Below, in pieces: positions 35,095 to 43,995 of a DNA stretch of 64,000 nt. The position numbers were made by a program, and so were the translations under genes. The DNA comes from Flavobacterium sp. (GTDB lineage Bacteria > Bacteroidota > Bacteroidia > Flavobacteriales > Flavobacteriaceae): the NCBI RefSeq assembly GCF_027490375.1, contig NZ_JAIXYH010000040.1, positions 1-64,000 on the forward strand, written 5' to 3'. Under the pieces are notes generated by a model. That model did not search any database and had not been told where the DNA came from. It worked only from the letters and a program-made list of their open reading frames with translations. Within the stretch, counting starts at the first letter, position 1. Every line of letters starts with the position of its first letter.

Positions 35095-35859
35095 ATGAAG
35101 ACAGCCTTAATACAAACCACACTATTCTGGGAAAACCCAACCGAAAACAGGCGGCATATAACGCAAAAGATTAACGATTTACCCGCAAACGTCGATTTAA
35201 TCGTACTACCCGAAATGTTTTCGTCTGGTTTTACCATGAACCCTACAGCCGTTGCCGAAACCATGAATGGCGAAACGATAATGGGGCTGAAACAATTAGC
35301 AAAGGCGAAAAATTGCGCCATTACAGGAAGTTTAGTTATCGAAGAACACGGAAAATTCTACAACCGATTGGTTTTTATATTTCCCAACGGCGCGGTTCGA
35401 CACTACAACAAACGCCATTTGTTTACGCTAGCGGGCGAGCAGCAGAATTTTGAAGCGGGCAATCGTCGGGAAATTATTCTGTACAAAGGAATTCGTATCA
35501 TGCCGCAGATTTGCTACGATTTGCGCTTTCCAGTTTTTAGCAGAAATAACAACGACTACGATTTATTGATTTACGTAGCGAACTGGCCCGAAACTCGTAT
35601 TTTGGCTTGGGACACGCTTTTGAAGGCACGTGCTATTGAAAATATGAGCGCAGTTATTGGCGTAAATCGGATTGGCGTTGACGGAAAAAACTTGTCGTAT
35701 CCTGGCCATACTGCGGTTATCGATTGTTTGGGAAATACCCAAATAAAGGTATTAAACGACGATCGTTCTGAAATCGTGGAAATCGATTTTGAATTTCAGC
35801 GACAGCAAAGGGAAAAACTTGGGTTTTTATACGATGCCGACGCCTTTGACTTGCGCTAA
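35095..35859 (+). CDS. Nitrilase-family (omega-)amidase
   Basis: 254 residues from MKTALIQTTLFWENP; the in-frame TTG upstream falls near the hairpin repeat and is rejected. The carbon-nitrogen hydrolase triad is visible: Glu in IVLPEMFSSGF, Lys in HYNKRHLF and Cys in MPQICYDLRFP. The YNKRHLFTLAGE and DLRFPVFSR blocks match YafV/Nit2-type omega-amidases, which hydrolyse alpha-ketoglutaramate or act in metabolite repair. Cytoplasmic. Its stop overlaps the stop of the convergent Ig-like lipoprotein gene by 4 bases. Confidence 0.9.
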   Translation: MKTALIQTTLFWENPTENRRHITQKINDLPANVDLIVLPEMFSSGFTMNPTAVAETMNGETIMGLKQLAKAKNCAITGSLVIEEHGKFYNRLVFIFPNGAVRHYNKRHLFTLAGEQQNFEAGNRREIILYKGIRIMPQICYDLRFPVFSRNNNDYDLLIYVANWPETRILAWDTLLKARAIENMSAVIGVNRIGVDGKNLSYPGHTAVIDCLGNTQIKVLNDDRSEIVEIDFEFQRQQREKLGFLYDADAFDLR

Positions 35860-37454
35860 CGCCTCAGATCGAAATCTTGATTAACATCCCAATTGGCTCG
35901 TACGTCGAGAAGTTCGGGGAAGTAAATGACCTCTTCGGGTTGTTTGTTTTCAAGAATATTTCCCGAATCAAACATGCCGTTTCCGTTGGTGTCGACAATT
36001 ACGCGAACATAAAATTTATTGGGTTCTAGGCCTTCAAAAAACACTTGTTGACTTTCCGAAACCACACTTTCGTAGAGAACTTTTCCTTTATCGTTGGTTA
36101 ATTGCAGCAGCAGCGGCGATTTAGGAGCGTTTTTAAGCGATAACGTCAGATTTCCAAACTCGGATAAGGCACGAGTTCCAAAACTAAATTTAAGGCTATC
36201 GTTTTCCTGTCCGTAAATGTCTTGAACGGCTTTTGGAAGGATTTGTAAAACGTATTTGGCGACTTCCTCCTTTTTGAACTTCACAGTGGTTTTCAAATGG
36301 GCGAGATCTTCCGTTAAGCTAAAATCAATCGGTTTGCCATTCTGCGTAAGCGAGATGAGTTCTTTATTAATGCGAGCTATGGGCGTCGAAGAAAGCAGTT
36401 CAAAATCTTCGCGCCATGGCAACGCGCCTGCTTTAACCGCAGATATTGTTAGGCTGTCTGATGCTTGAAGTTTCGACTTGACCGTGAAATCTTTTTGATA
36501 GGCACCTGAACGGATGCGCACACCGATTGAGTCTTTTTTGCCCTGCGGAATAAAAACGTGCAACGAATCTTTGCCAGGAATTTTTGTAACCACGGGTTTT
36601 AAATCGGTTTTTGGAAATAAGATTTCGGCTTGAACTTGATCTGCCGTTCCCGAATATCCGATAAGTAGTCGGTTTGCCGAAGCCGACGATGCGTTTAAAG
36701 CTTTAAAGGTGCTTTTAGCTTTAGATACCCGTACTTGCTGACTTTCGGTATTAGGAACTTGGATAAAAGTGCTGCTAAATCCGATTTTTTCCGAAGCGGG
36801 TTCTAGTTTGTAGTTTACAGTTTTCTCTTGCAGTGCAATAAGTTTGTAGGAACCGGCTTTTAAATATTCGAACTTAAAGTTGTTCAAACTATCGCGGGTG
36901 GTAGTTACGTAACGCGGTGCTTGTTTGTAAACGAGTGAGTCGTTGTAGCTGTCGTTTGCATCGTAAAGGAGCAAGCTAATTCCAGGATCGAGTTTGCGTT
37001 CGAGTGCATCGGAAACGCGGCCTTCCAGCGTAAGCGAATCGATTGTACTTCCGGTTGAAAAAACGTATCTAAAGTTCTCTAGCGAAATGCCTTCGTTGTT
37101 ATCTTGAATGCTGTTTCCGAAATTTAAACAATAGGTGGTGTTTGGTTTTAGTGTGTCGCGAAAACGTATTGTAAATTCTTTTGCAGCTACGGTAGGTGTA
37201 ACGGTGGGCTGTTGTTTTAGCGGCGGAGAAACCACCAATTGTTTGCTAACGTCTTTGAATTTAACGTATTCGCTAAAACTGATTTTAATAACCTGACTAT
37301 TGAAATTGGTCGAAAAGTTTTTAGGAGAAGCCGAAACCAAAACAGGAGGAATCGAATCTAAAGGTCCGCCGCTAATGGAGCCCACTTTCGCACAACGGCT
37401 AAAGATCAGAAGCGATAAGAGAACAATTGCGGTTAATGCTGCGATTTTCTTCAT
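35856..37454 (-). CDS. Ig-like domain lipoprotein
   Basis: 532 residues with a lipoprotein signal (LLIFSRC). The first domain, PPVLVSASPKNFSTNFNSQVIKISFSEYVKF and on to about residue 135, is the SbsA/Big_5 Ig-like fold found in many Bacteroidota lipoproteins. Several beta-sandwich stretches follow, and the end (VRVIVDTNGNGMFDSGNILENKQPEEVIYFPE) resembles a carboxypeptidase-regulatory or ligand-recognition module. Surface or periplasmic, function unknown. Confidence 0.8.
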   Translation of the reverse strand: MKKIAALTAIVLLSLLIFSRCAKVGSISGGPLDSIPPVLVSASPKNFSTNFNSQVIKISFSEYVKFKDVSKQLVVSPPLKQQPTVTPTVAAKEFTIRFRDTLKPNTTYCLNFGNSIQDNNEGISLENFRYVFSTGSTIDSLTLEGRVSDALERKLDPGISLLLYDANDSYNDSLVYKQAPRYVTTTRDSLNNFKFEYLKAGSYKLIALQEKTVNYKLEPASEKIGFSSTFIQVPNTESQQVRVSKAKSTFKALNASSASANRLLIGYSGTADQVQAEILFPKTDLKPVVTKIPGKDSLHVFIPQGKKDSIGVRIRSGAYQKDFTVKSKLQASDSLTISAVKAGALPWREDFELLSSTPIARINKELISLTQNGKPIDFSLTEDLAHLKTTVKFKKEEVAKYVLQILPKAVQDIYGQENDSLKFSFGTRALSEFGNLTLSLKNAPKSPLLLQLTNDKGKVLYESVVSESQQVFFEGLEPNKFYVRVIVDTNGNGMFDSGNILENKQPEEVIYFPELLDVRANWDVNQDFDLRR

Positions 37455-37642
37455 GGTTATAACGCCTTTTCAGGAAGGCAAAGTAACGACTATTTTTCAA
37501 GAAGCGGCACCGCGGCAGGAGGTAGCATCAAGTTAAAACTACATTTTGGGTAAGTTTGAGCTACTTGTTGCGTTGGTGAAAAGAAAAAACCACACACTTT
37601 GGTGAAAACTGTTTTGAGATTTGGAATCGGAAATGGAAGTTG

Positions 37643-38323
37643 TTAAATCGACATAGCCATAGTAACGATGCTAATTTGAACTCCGGGAATTTCTCGGAGC
37701 GCCTGTCCGCATTGTGTTAGTGTACTGCCGGTGGTAAGCACATCGTCGACGAGCAGGTAGTGTCCCGATTTTTTGTCAGCTTCTGCGTTTAGTCCAAAAA
37801 TACCGCTGTCTTGTCCGAGACGCTCCGATTTATTTTTGGTGGTGAGCGTTTTTCGATACCGATTTCGAATTAAAAGTTGGTCGTTGTATGTGGCACCTAA
37901 GGTTTGAGCGAGTGTTTCTGCGAAGCGTGCCACTTGATTGTAACCGCGTTCGCGCAACCGGCGTTTGTGAAGCGGTACGGGAACAACGTAATCGATTTTT
38001 TGTAAAGCGGGCACTTGCTTTAAATCGGTTGCATACCAATAGGCAAAAAGTTCGCCGATTTGTTGTTGTCCTTTGTATTTGAGTTCGTGTATTAGTTTTT
38101 GTGCGATGCTTGATTTACTGAAATAAACGAAGCAGGAAACAAAGGCGAGTTCCAGCCGTCCGGAGAATTTTGAGGCGGCTTCGGTTTGGGAATACAAATG
38201 GTAGTTGGTGAGCGCCAGTTCGTGTCGGCACTTGGTACAGATACTTTTTTCGCCGGTGAGTAGCAGATTTCGGCAGCCGCAACAAACCGGAGGATACAAA
38301 ACGTTTAGTAAATCGCGAATCAT
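37643..38323 (-). CDS. ComF family phosphoribosyltransferase-like protein
   Basis: 226 residues from MIRDLLNVLYPPVCCGC. An upstream in-frame ATG would add 34 residues, but a -7 box (TATCTTTC, minus strand, 38333-38340) lies between, so transcription probably starts just before 38323. An N-terminal four-cysteine zinc finger (CCGC, CTKC) is followed by a type I PRTase domain with YVVPVPLHKRRLRERGYNQ and the PRPP loop LLVDDVLTTGSTL. In competent bacteria ComF is required for DNA uptake or processing; elsewhere its role is unsettled. Confidence 0.87.
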   Translation of the reverse strand: MIRDLLNVLYPPVCCGCRNLLLTGEKSICTKCRHELALTNYHLYSQTEAASKFSGRLELAFVSCFVYFSKSSIAQKLIHELKYKGQQQIGELFAYWYATDLKQVPALQKIDYVVPVPLHKRRLRERGYNQVARFAETLAQTLGATYNDQLLIRNRYRKTLTTKNKSERLGQDSGIFGLNAEADKKSGHYLLVDDVLTTGSTLTQCGQALREIPGVQISIVTMAMSI

Positions 38324-38425
38324 CTTTTTTGCGAAAGATACAGCGCTGACAAACAATGATTTTACGGAAAAACCGTAAATTTTGAAGATTTTGAGATGGG
38401 AAAAAGGCCATACACTAATTTTCAA

Positions 38426-38929
38426 TTTGTGCCCTATTACAGCTTCGGCGAGTAGGTTTTTTGAAAACTAGTTTCATTGAGAACGATTTTGCAGTCGGGA
38501 TGGAGGCGTAGCCTTCTCCTAATTCGAATCCTTCGCAAATCAAATTTATCTTATCCGTTTTAAAATGAGCCGAGCGGTAACGACATGCTGCTTTAAGTCT
38601 GGCCTAATTCCAGCCAGCGCGGGTGAGGCAATTACTCCATCTATAGCAAAACAACAGGCTGAAGGTGAGCCGTCCGACAACATCTTTCAGAAAGTCTGCT
38701 CGTTCCCGCCAGCCCGTATTTAGGATAGTACTAATTTCCGAAATAAAAAGCAAACTGCCTTACAACACCCTCATTTTGAGAAGATTTGTAGCAAGGTTTG
38801 TTGGGTTACTTGTATGGCATTTGCTAAATTTGTTGCATGGGTCACTGTGTGCCGGCGCGGGCGAGTTGTGTTCACTATTTGGTTAGGGATCACGGCGGTG
38901 TAACGCAAAAAAACATACCTTAGCATTAA
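38426..38929. repeat. Repeat-rich intergenic region, copy A of a duplicated segment
   Basis: No intact gene. Positions about 38505-38890 match 39605-39960 in the same orientation: CCTAATTCGAA, AGTTTTAAAATGA-like, then CAGCCCGTA, AGGATAGTACTAATTTC, GAAATAAAAAGCAAAC, CAACACCCTCATTTTGAGA and GTGTGCCGGCGCGGGCGAG. The stretch also contains a degenerate version of the dispersed hairpin element (GTCGGGATGGAGGCG). Confidence 0.7.
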
Positions 38930-39106
38930 CCCGACGTTCTTGCATATACTGATTACGACCCCTTTGGTATGCTCATACCAAACCGGCATGATGAAACGGG
39001 GAATTACCGCTATGGCATTAACGGAAAAGCGAATGATGATGAGGTAAAGGTAACGGGATGTGCCATAAAAGCTCCAAGTACTTGGACTGACTTAATAAAT
39101 GATTAA
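38930..39106 (+). pseudogene. RHS core 3'-end remnant fused to a toxin tail
   Basis: Frame without start codon: PDVLAYTDYDPFGMLIPNRH, then DETGNYRYGINGKANDDEVK, which is the RHS repeat-associated core. It runs in frame into GCAIKAPSTWTDLIND and a stop, 2 bases before the next gene. The core normally continues for about 40 more residues to the DPDG boundary before a toxin domain, so the rest of the core and almost all of the toxin have been deleted. It nearly repeats the sequence on the minus strand at 61580-61754. Confidence 0.8.
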
Positions 39107-39108
39107 TT

Positions 39109-39603
39109 ATGAATACAATAGATAAATACTATTTTTTCTTGCAGAAAGCAATTACAAATGTTGAATTTGACAAGAAATATTATTTTGAAAAAGAAAATGA
39201 TTTATTGTATTGTACTATTAAGACAGAAACGGGATTGTCTCAATATTTTAGAAATGAGAATGTACAAGTTGATAAATCTAAACGGATCCTTGTTAAGGGA
39301 TTGATTGAAAATGAAATTAATACAGTAGAGATTCCTAAAATATTATTTTTAGATAAAAAAAAGTTTCTTGTTGATTTTGTTGATAATGAAGAAGATCTGG
39401 AATTAAAAGAAAAATTAAAACAGGAATTAGAACTTTTCAATGAGAGTTCAGATTTTTTAAATTGCTTTATTGAAATCATACAAAGTGTTGACAAAAGAAA
39501 AGCATACGATTTTCATATGGCTCTAGGTTCTTTTTTATCTGTGAAAATTAAAGAAATAACTGAATCTATGGGGCTTACTGAGAATTCTGATGTCGTTTGG
39601 TAG
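39109..39603 (+). CDS. Putative immunity protein (orphan)
   Basis: 164 residues, no signal peptide, so cytoplasmic. Acidic, lysine-rich and mixed alpha/beta (FEKENDLLYCTIKTETGLSQYFRNE, then a helical LELKEKLKQELELFNESSDFLNCFIEII). No family recognised. It starts 2 bases after the stop of an RHS core/toxin-tail remnant, exactly where an immunity gene sits in an intact RHS locus. Low GC relative to the housekeeping part of the window. Confidence 0.6.
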   Translation: MNTIDKYYFFLQKAITNVEFDKKYYFEKENDLLYCTIKTETGLSQYFRNENVQVDKSKRILVKGLIENEINTVEIPKILFLDKKKFLVDFVDNEEDLELKEKLKQELELFNESSDFLNCFIEIIQSVDKRKAYDFHMALGSFLSVKIKEITESMGLTENSDVVW

Positions 39604-39970
39604 CCCATTCTGTAAGCTTCCCCTAATTCGAACCGTCAATAAATCAAGTTTATGTTTTCAGTTTTAAAATGAATTGGCTTTCTCTACAGGTTTTTCGTTA
39701 AATTCTAAATAAGCCCAGCGACAGCGACACGTTGCTTTTCGTACCATCTAGTTCCAGCCAGCCCGTACTTAGGATAGTACTAATTTCTGAAATAAAAAGC
39801 AAACCGCCTCACAACACCCTCATTTTGAGACGTTTTTTAGCACTCTTTCTTAGCTCACTTGTTTGGCATTTGCTAGATCTTGTCCGCTTGGGAGGATTGC
39901 AGCATGGGGCACTGTGTGCCGGCGCGGGCGAGTTGTGTTCACAATTAGCAATTTCCAGTAGCCAAGCAAC
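39604..39970. repeat. Repeat-rich intergenic region, copy B of a duplicated segment
   Basis: Second copy of the segment described at 38505-38890, here ending with GTGTGCCGGCGCGGGCGAG and TTGTGTTCAC. Identity is patchy at the left and high from about 39758. Repeats of this kind between orphan immunity genes suggest the array grew by recombination. No coding gene seen. Confidence 0.7.
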
Positions 39971-40094
39971 GTAGAAATTTATACTTTAGCACTACTCTCG
40001 CTTCGCAACGCCTACCGACTTTGAGGTATGATTAAAAAGCACACTAAAATTCATCTTTATTTATGCACTGAAGAGATAGTACAAATACAGATAG

Positions 40095-40169
40095 CGTACT
40101 TCTTGCGTTTTTCAAGTTACAAATAATTACCCGGAAGTCGGGAGACTTCGGAGAGCGCAGCTAAAGTAA
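40095..40169 (+). pseudogene. Possible toxin C-terminal remnant
   Basis: A short frame ending TNNYPEVGRLRRAQLK and stop, 10 bases before the DUF5071 gene. It has no start codon. Its position and basic composition fit a toxin tail, but at 24 codons chance is possible. Confidence 0.3.
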
Positions 40170-40179
40170 AACCTTAAAA

Positions 40180-40575
40180 ATGAAAAGATATATCCCACAA
40201 GACAAGTCTGATGTTAATTTCTTTGTCTTTTTAGAAAAGATGAATATTGATGAAATAAAAGATGATGTAAATAGTCTACTTGAATGGCTAAAAGATATGA
40301 ATTGGCCTGCCGCAGCTTTAGTATCTAAGTATTTAAGTCAATATGCAAACAAAATTGACGATGAAATCATCCAAGTTTTAAGAAGCAAAGATGAAGAGTG
40401 GAAATATTCAATATTATTTTCACTACTACTTCATTCAAATATTATTCCGAATAATAAAATTTATAAACAGGTTTGTAGAATTTATAAACACCCTACCGAA
40501 GCAGAATTAGAAGCGGAATTAAATGAATTAGCAGAGGACATTTGTAAAAAATATAAAATTATTTGCTTAGAGTAA
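40180..40575 (+). CDS. DUF5071-like protein, putative immunity
   Basis: 131 residues. The pattern IPQDKSDVNFFVFLEKMN, LLEWLKDMNWPAAALVSKYL, VLRSKDEEWKYSILFSLLL, then RIYKHPTEAELEAELNELAEDI, matches the DUF5071 family, which is helical and often sits next to polymorphic toxins. No signal peptide. It lies in the orphan array, with a toxin-tail-like frame just before it. A hairpin-T-run at 40691-40722 probably terminates it. Confidence 0.7.
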   Translation: MKRYIPQDKSDVNFFVFLEKMNIDEIKDDVNSLLEWLKDMNWPAAALVSKYLSQYANKIDDEIIQVLRSKDEEWKYSILFSLLLHSNIIPNNKIYKQVCRIYKHPTEAELEAELNELAEDICKKYKIICLE

Positions 40576-40690
40576 TGTATCAAAGTTAATCACACGATAA
40601 AAAAATTATTTTTCCCCCATCTCTCCTGAGTTTTCTTATTAAAGCACAATCGCTCAAGCAGGTCTCGTGACTACTCAGTAATAAAAACAC

Positions 40691-40722
40691 TAAAGCATCT
40701 GTCAATCGTAATGCTTTTTTTG
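40691..40722 (+). terminator. Probable terminator after the DUF5071 gene
   Basis: AAAGCAT and ATGCTTT pair across a 12-base loop and are followed by a T-run. Confidence 0.6.
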
Positions 40723-40750
40723 TATTTTCCACAGGTTCTTTTACAAAAAA

Positions 40751-40900
40751 GAATCTACCCCTTTTGGTTCGCTTATACCAAATAGGTACGGTAGTATAAA
40801 CGAGTATCGCTATGGTTTCCAAGGCCAAGAACAAGACGATGAGGTAAAAGGCGAAGGGAACTCGGTTAAAACTAACGCGCCCAATCGGATGGACGTATAA
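40751..40900 (+). pseudogene. RHS core 3'-end remnant
   Basis: Frame [20 protein letters not shown], then [20 protein letters not shown] and TNAPNRMDV stop. It aligns with the intact minus-strand core at 61600-61700 ([30 protein letters not shown]). The sequence diverges right after EGNS, where the core should continue IDFGARMYDPRVGRW. Confidence 0.78.
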
Positions 40901-40924
40901 TCCGTTCCTAAGGAACCGAAATAG

Positions 40925-41038
40925 CTGGAAGGTCAATTGTTCTCAAAATATACTATTTCTGAGAGCTATTTTGACAGTCCTAAAAGAGAAGTTGATTCTA
41001 CAGCTTGGTCAAAAAATCAAAAAGGCGACAACGATTGA
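40925..41038 (+). pseudogene. Possible toxin C-terminal remnant
   Basis: A 37-codon frame without start, LEGQLFSKYTISESYFDSPK and on to QKGDND stop, 24 bases upstream of the next lipoprotein gene. Coding-like composition; no family recognised. Confidence 0.4.
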
Positions 41039-41062
41039 GATAAGCTTTGAAAAAAGTGCAAC

Positions 41063-41518
41063 ATGCGGTATTTAAATTATTTTGTTTTATTTGTTTTCTT
41101 CAGCATTTGTTCCTGCAAAAAATTGTCTGTTGAACAGACTTTCTTGGGTGATACAAAGATGATAACATATCAACATGCTAATTCACTTGATCAAAAAACT
41201 ATAGACTACTACCACCGCGACGATTTTACATATATGAGAGAAAAATGGTCGAAAAACGGCAAAAAACGGATATTCTTTCGATATTACAAATCCAATAAAT
41301 TACAGATGAAATATACTATAATTAACGGACAAATAGAGGGTGACTTTATTACCTATTACGATAATTTAAACAACACCATTTACACAACTGCTCAATTTAA
41401 AAAGAATGAACAAAACGGCACTTCGAAAGAATATTGCAGTTGTGGAAGAGTAACTAAAATCTCTGAATTTATCAACGATCGAAAAGTGTCCGACAGCATA
41501 GTCTTCCATAAACATTGA
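41063..41518 (+). CDS. Lipoprotein with MORN/YwqK-like repeats, putative immunity
   Basis: 151 residues with a lipoprotein signal (FFSICSC). The mature part has repeated G-x-x-x-G-x-(F/Y)-x-x-Y-like units (NGQIEGDFITYYDN, FKKNEQNGTSKEYCSCGRV) resembling MORN_2 repeats of the YwqK antitoxin group. Membrane-anchored at the periplasmic side, where it could neutralise an incoming toxin. It follows an RHS core remnant and a short tail frame. Confidence 0.6.
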   Translation: MRYLNYFVLFVFFSICSCKKLSVEQTFLGDTKMITYQHANSLDQKTIDYYHRDDFTYMREKWSKNGKKRIFFRYYKSNKLQMKYTIINGQIEGDFITYYDNLNNTIYTTAQFKKNEQNGTSKEYCSCGRVTKISEFINDRKVSDSIVFHKH

Positions 41519-41668
41519 TTAAATGCTCTCGGATTAAAACACGCTACGCGAACACCCTAATGAATTGCATAAACCAACCCAAAAAACGCATGTTCGTGTC
41601 TTCCTATTGTTATCTCGCAAACCTATAATTCTTAACTTAGAAAATTGTTGGCAGCGTAAATTTGGTAA

Positions 41669-41764
41669 CGTACGCATATTTCGATTATTGCCCAACATCT
41701 CAAATTCGGCACCGATTCAAACCATTGTCTAACAATATTTTATAAAAATAAAGAACAACTATGA
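41669..41764 (+). pseudogene. Toxin C-terminal remnant overlapping an immunity gene
   Basis: Frame without start: HISIIAQHLKFGTDSNHCLT, IFYKNKEQL, stop. Its TGA overlaps the next ATG as ATGA, the usual coupling between a toxin and its immunity gene. Only about 31 codons remain. Confidence 0.5.
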
Positions 41765-42072
41765 GCGAAATTGACTGGACGGATATCAAACACGAATTTT
41801 CTCTCCTTTTAAACCTATTTGCTAAAAATTTAGATGAGCCTAGTTTAAATGAAATTGAACATTTTATTAAGCACGATGAATATGAAATGGCTTTTGAACT
41901 GCTATTCCTTGAACTTTTTAACAAAGAAAATTTGCCGCATTTCGACCATAAAAAAGTAAAAAATATAGCCCTTTTGCTGAAAGTAGATCAAGAAACGGTT
42001 TACGATACAGATTTTTGGATAACTTTCTCAAAGTTCATAAATCAGATTGAAAGTCAGAATAATAATGAGTAA
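41761..42072 (+). CDS. MafI-like immunity protein
   Basis: 103 residues, all-helical and acidic: FSLLLNLFAKNLDEPSLNEI, HFIKHDEYEMAFELLFLELF, IALLLKVDQETVYDTDFW. The central ExE(x)A-ELL pattern is like MafI-family immunity proteins, which protect against Maf/RHS-type toxins. No signal peptide. It starts with a 4-base overlap with the preceding toxin-tail frame. The following 300 bases hold no intact gene. Confidence 0.6.
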   Translation: MSEIDWTDIKHEFSLLLNLFAKNLDEPSLNEIEHFIKHDEYEMAFELLFLELFNKENLPHFDHKKVKNIALLLKVDQETVYDTDFWITFSKFINQIESQNNNE

Positions 42073-42390
42073 ATTGCATAAAACACGATCCCGCGAATCT
42101 GTGTGCTATACCCTAGAAAATGAAGGTAACCACCAATTAGTTAACCTCCTAAGCCGCAGTGGCTCCGGTGAGAATCAGGCGACAAATCATTTGGGAATAA
42201 TTCTGACGGAGTTTCTGCCAAGTGGCAATGCCCAAGGGAGCTATATGACTTCGTGCGAAGATAAATTATCGAGTGGGCAAATTTGAGAGATGTACAGCCT
42301 ATTTTAAAACTAATTTGCATTGGAGAAAAATAACGCAGGAATAACATCTGCTGTAATTTGCGCAAATAAAGCCTCGCTTGGCATTGATAA
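42073..42390. other. Intergenic region without intact gene
   Basis: 318 bases of broken frames in all readings. No RHS or known-family signature seen, and no convincing promoter or terminator. Probably decayed coding sequence given its surroundings. Confidence 0.4.
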
Positions 42391-42627
42391 TACGGAAAGA
42401 GTAAATTTGAACTAGGACAATACCTTTTTCTAAACGCAAAAAATGTCGTTGCGCGCTTTATTTGGCCAGCAAATGCCGGCAGAGTCGAAACTGATTTTAA
42501 ATGGAATTACAACTCGGAACTAATCTTAGGAGGCTTGAAAACTGAAAAACTTCACCCAAATAACGAAACAAAGTCTGCCGATTATATGCGCTTAGCGAAC
42601 GCCAGCCATATCGGTGGTATTATCTAA
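42391..42627 (+). pseudogene. Toxin C-terminal domain remnant
   Basis: A 78-codon open frame with no start: GKSKFELGQYLFLNAKNVVA, RFIWPANAGRVETDFKWNYN, SELILGGLKTEKLHPNNETK, SADYMRLANASHIGGII, stop. Composition is fully coding-like. It ends 23 bases before a lipoprotein gene. Longest of the toxin-tail candidates; family not recognised. Confidence 0.6.
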
Positions 42628-42650
42628 AAAACGAACTCCAGACGTAACTT

Positions 42651-43466
42651 ATGAATACTATATTTTTCTACAAAACAATAACCCGCAGTATTGTTTTTGT
42701 GCTGTTCACAAGCCTGGTTTTATCTTGTCAGTCGAATATTCCAAATGCAACAAGAGAGGACGATGATAATTTGAAAGTGTTTCTCAATAACATTTCGTTT
42801 GCTGACTCACTACCGTTTAAGAAAATTAACTTTGAAATAATTGAAAGTGAGGCGCTTAGCAAAAGAGAAGTTGCTTTTAGAAATGACAGTACAAAAGTAG
42901 TTTTTAGTGATTTCTTTTGGGGAAGAAGAAATTTAAACACTTATGAAGCTGATTCGATTGCTTCTTTCTTGTATTTCAATGATAATAAAATTGAAACGTA
43001 TGCTACAGATGAAGCGCTTTGGAGTTTGTTGGACTTCGATTTACCTGACCCAGAAATCAGATATTACAACGCTGGCGATGGATTAGAACTGTTTCTATTT
43101 AAAGGTAAGTCTTTTACCAGTTTTGGACATTTTGCACACATTACTCACGGATACCTTATCGCAAAAATCAAGAAAAAAGTAGTTTGTTTTGACTTAAGCT
43201 CCTATAACGTCCCTGGCGATTTTTATATCGGTAAAATGAAGGACGAAATTGTTTATCTCGACATAGCGTCTGACCCAATAGATAAGTCAAAAGACCCATA
43301 TATTTATGAAATAAAGCTTAAGAGATTAAACTTTAAAAAAGTGGCTTTTGAAAATATTTATTACCGAAATAAAATTGTTGAACTGAAAATAGCAATACCA
43401 ACCAATCAGGATTATACGAAATATGAAATTATTTCGGGAAACTGGTGGCCAGAGTATCTCAATTAG
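42651..43466 (+). CDS. Lipoprotein of unknown function, putative immunity
   Basis: 271 residues with a lipoprotein signal (SLVLSCQ). The mature protein is mixed alpha/beta with many aromatic and charged residues (FSDFFWGRRNLNTYEADSIA, YYNAGDGLELFLFKGKSFTSFGH, SGNWWPEYLN at the end). No family recognised. It follows the 78-codon toxin-tail remnant and is followed by a copy of the dispersed hairpin element, which makes it the last gene of its small unit. Confidence 0.6.
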   Translation: MNTIFFYKTITRSIVFVLFTSLVLSCQSNIPNATREDDDNLKVFLNNISFADSLPFKKINFEIIESEALSKREVAFRNDSTKVVFSDFFWGRRNLNTYEADSIASFLYFNDNKIETYATDEALWSLLDFDLPDPEIRYYNAGDGLELFLFKGKSFTSFGHFAHITHGYLIAKIKKKVVCFDLSSYNVPGDFYIGKMKDEIVYLDIASDPIDKSKDPYIYEIKLKRLNFKKVAFENIYYRNKIVELKIAIPTNQDYTKYEIISGNWWPEYLN

Positions 43467-43571
43467 ACTATCGTAACTTCGTGTTTGATTGGTTGTAATT
43501 TTGTGAAAATCAATTACAGATTTTTGTTACCAACATCTAATTGCCCAGACTTGAAATCCGCGCATTAACAA

Positions 43572-43752
43572 ATTATTGCCAACGATTTTTCGGTAACGTC
43601 TGCCCGCAGCCCGGATAGTAGCGAAAAACCCGTAAAGCGGCAGGTGCAAATTTGGCGTGCTTTTACTGGCGACCAAAGAAGCCAAAGTAAAAGCACTGCC
43701 CAATGTGCCTGAAGCTGCGGCTTTAAAGCGAATAGCCGGAAATGCTGCCCAA
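43572..43752. repeat. Intergenic hairpin element, copy 4
   Basis: Left motif GGATAGTAGCGAAAAACCCG, central stem GTGCTTTTAC / GTAAAAGCAC (43657-43666 with 43687-43696) extended by TGGC/GCCA, right motif AGCGAATAGCCGG and terminal TGCTGCCCAAA. Nearly identical, in reverse orientation, to 59805-59992. Apparent long frames across it are not genes. Confidence 0.85.
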
Positions 43753-43995
43753 ATAAAAATAATTTGAAAACGTAAAGATCTTTCATAAGCTGGTCAGGGT
43801 GCTTTTCGTGCGTTTTTCGTTGGCTCAAGGCAAGAATCTAAAGCAACTTGCCTCTTTAGTGAAAATGTCGTCTCGGCGTATGAAAACTTATAATCAATTG
43901 TACTACTTTCATAAAATGCAAGTAAAAGCCATTAAAACAAGAGTTTACAGGCTTTTTTAAGAATTTTTCCAAACAATCGCGAATTGCTAAAACAG

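Noticed and set aside
38665-38886. Open frame similar to another at 39732-39974
   Set aside because: Similarity comes from the duplicated 380-bp segment. Composition is not coding-like and there is no ribosome or promoter context.
43565-43828. Open frame on the minus strand, with a similar plus-strand frame at 59765-60016
   Set aside because: The two frames translate alike only because they cross inverted copies of the same intergenic hairpin element. No start context or known domain.
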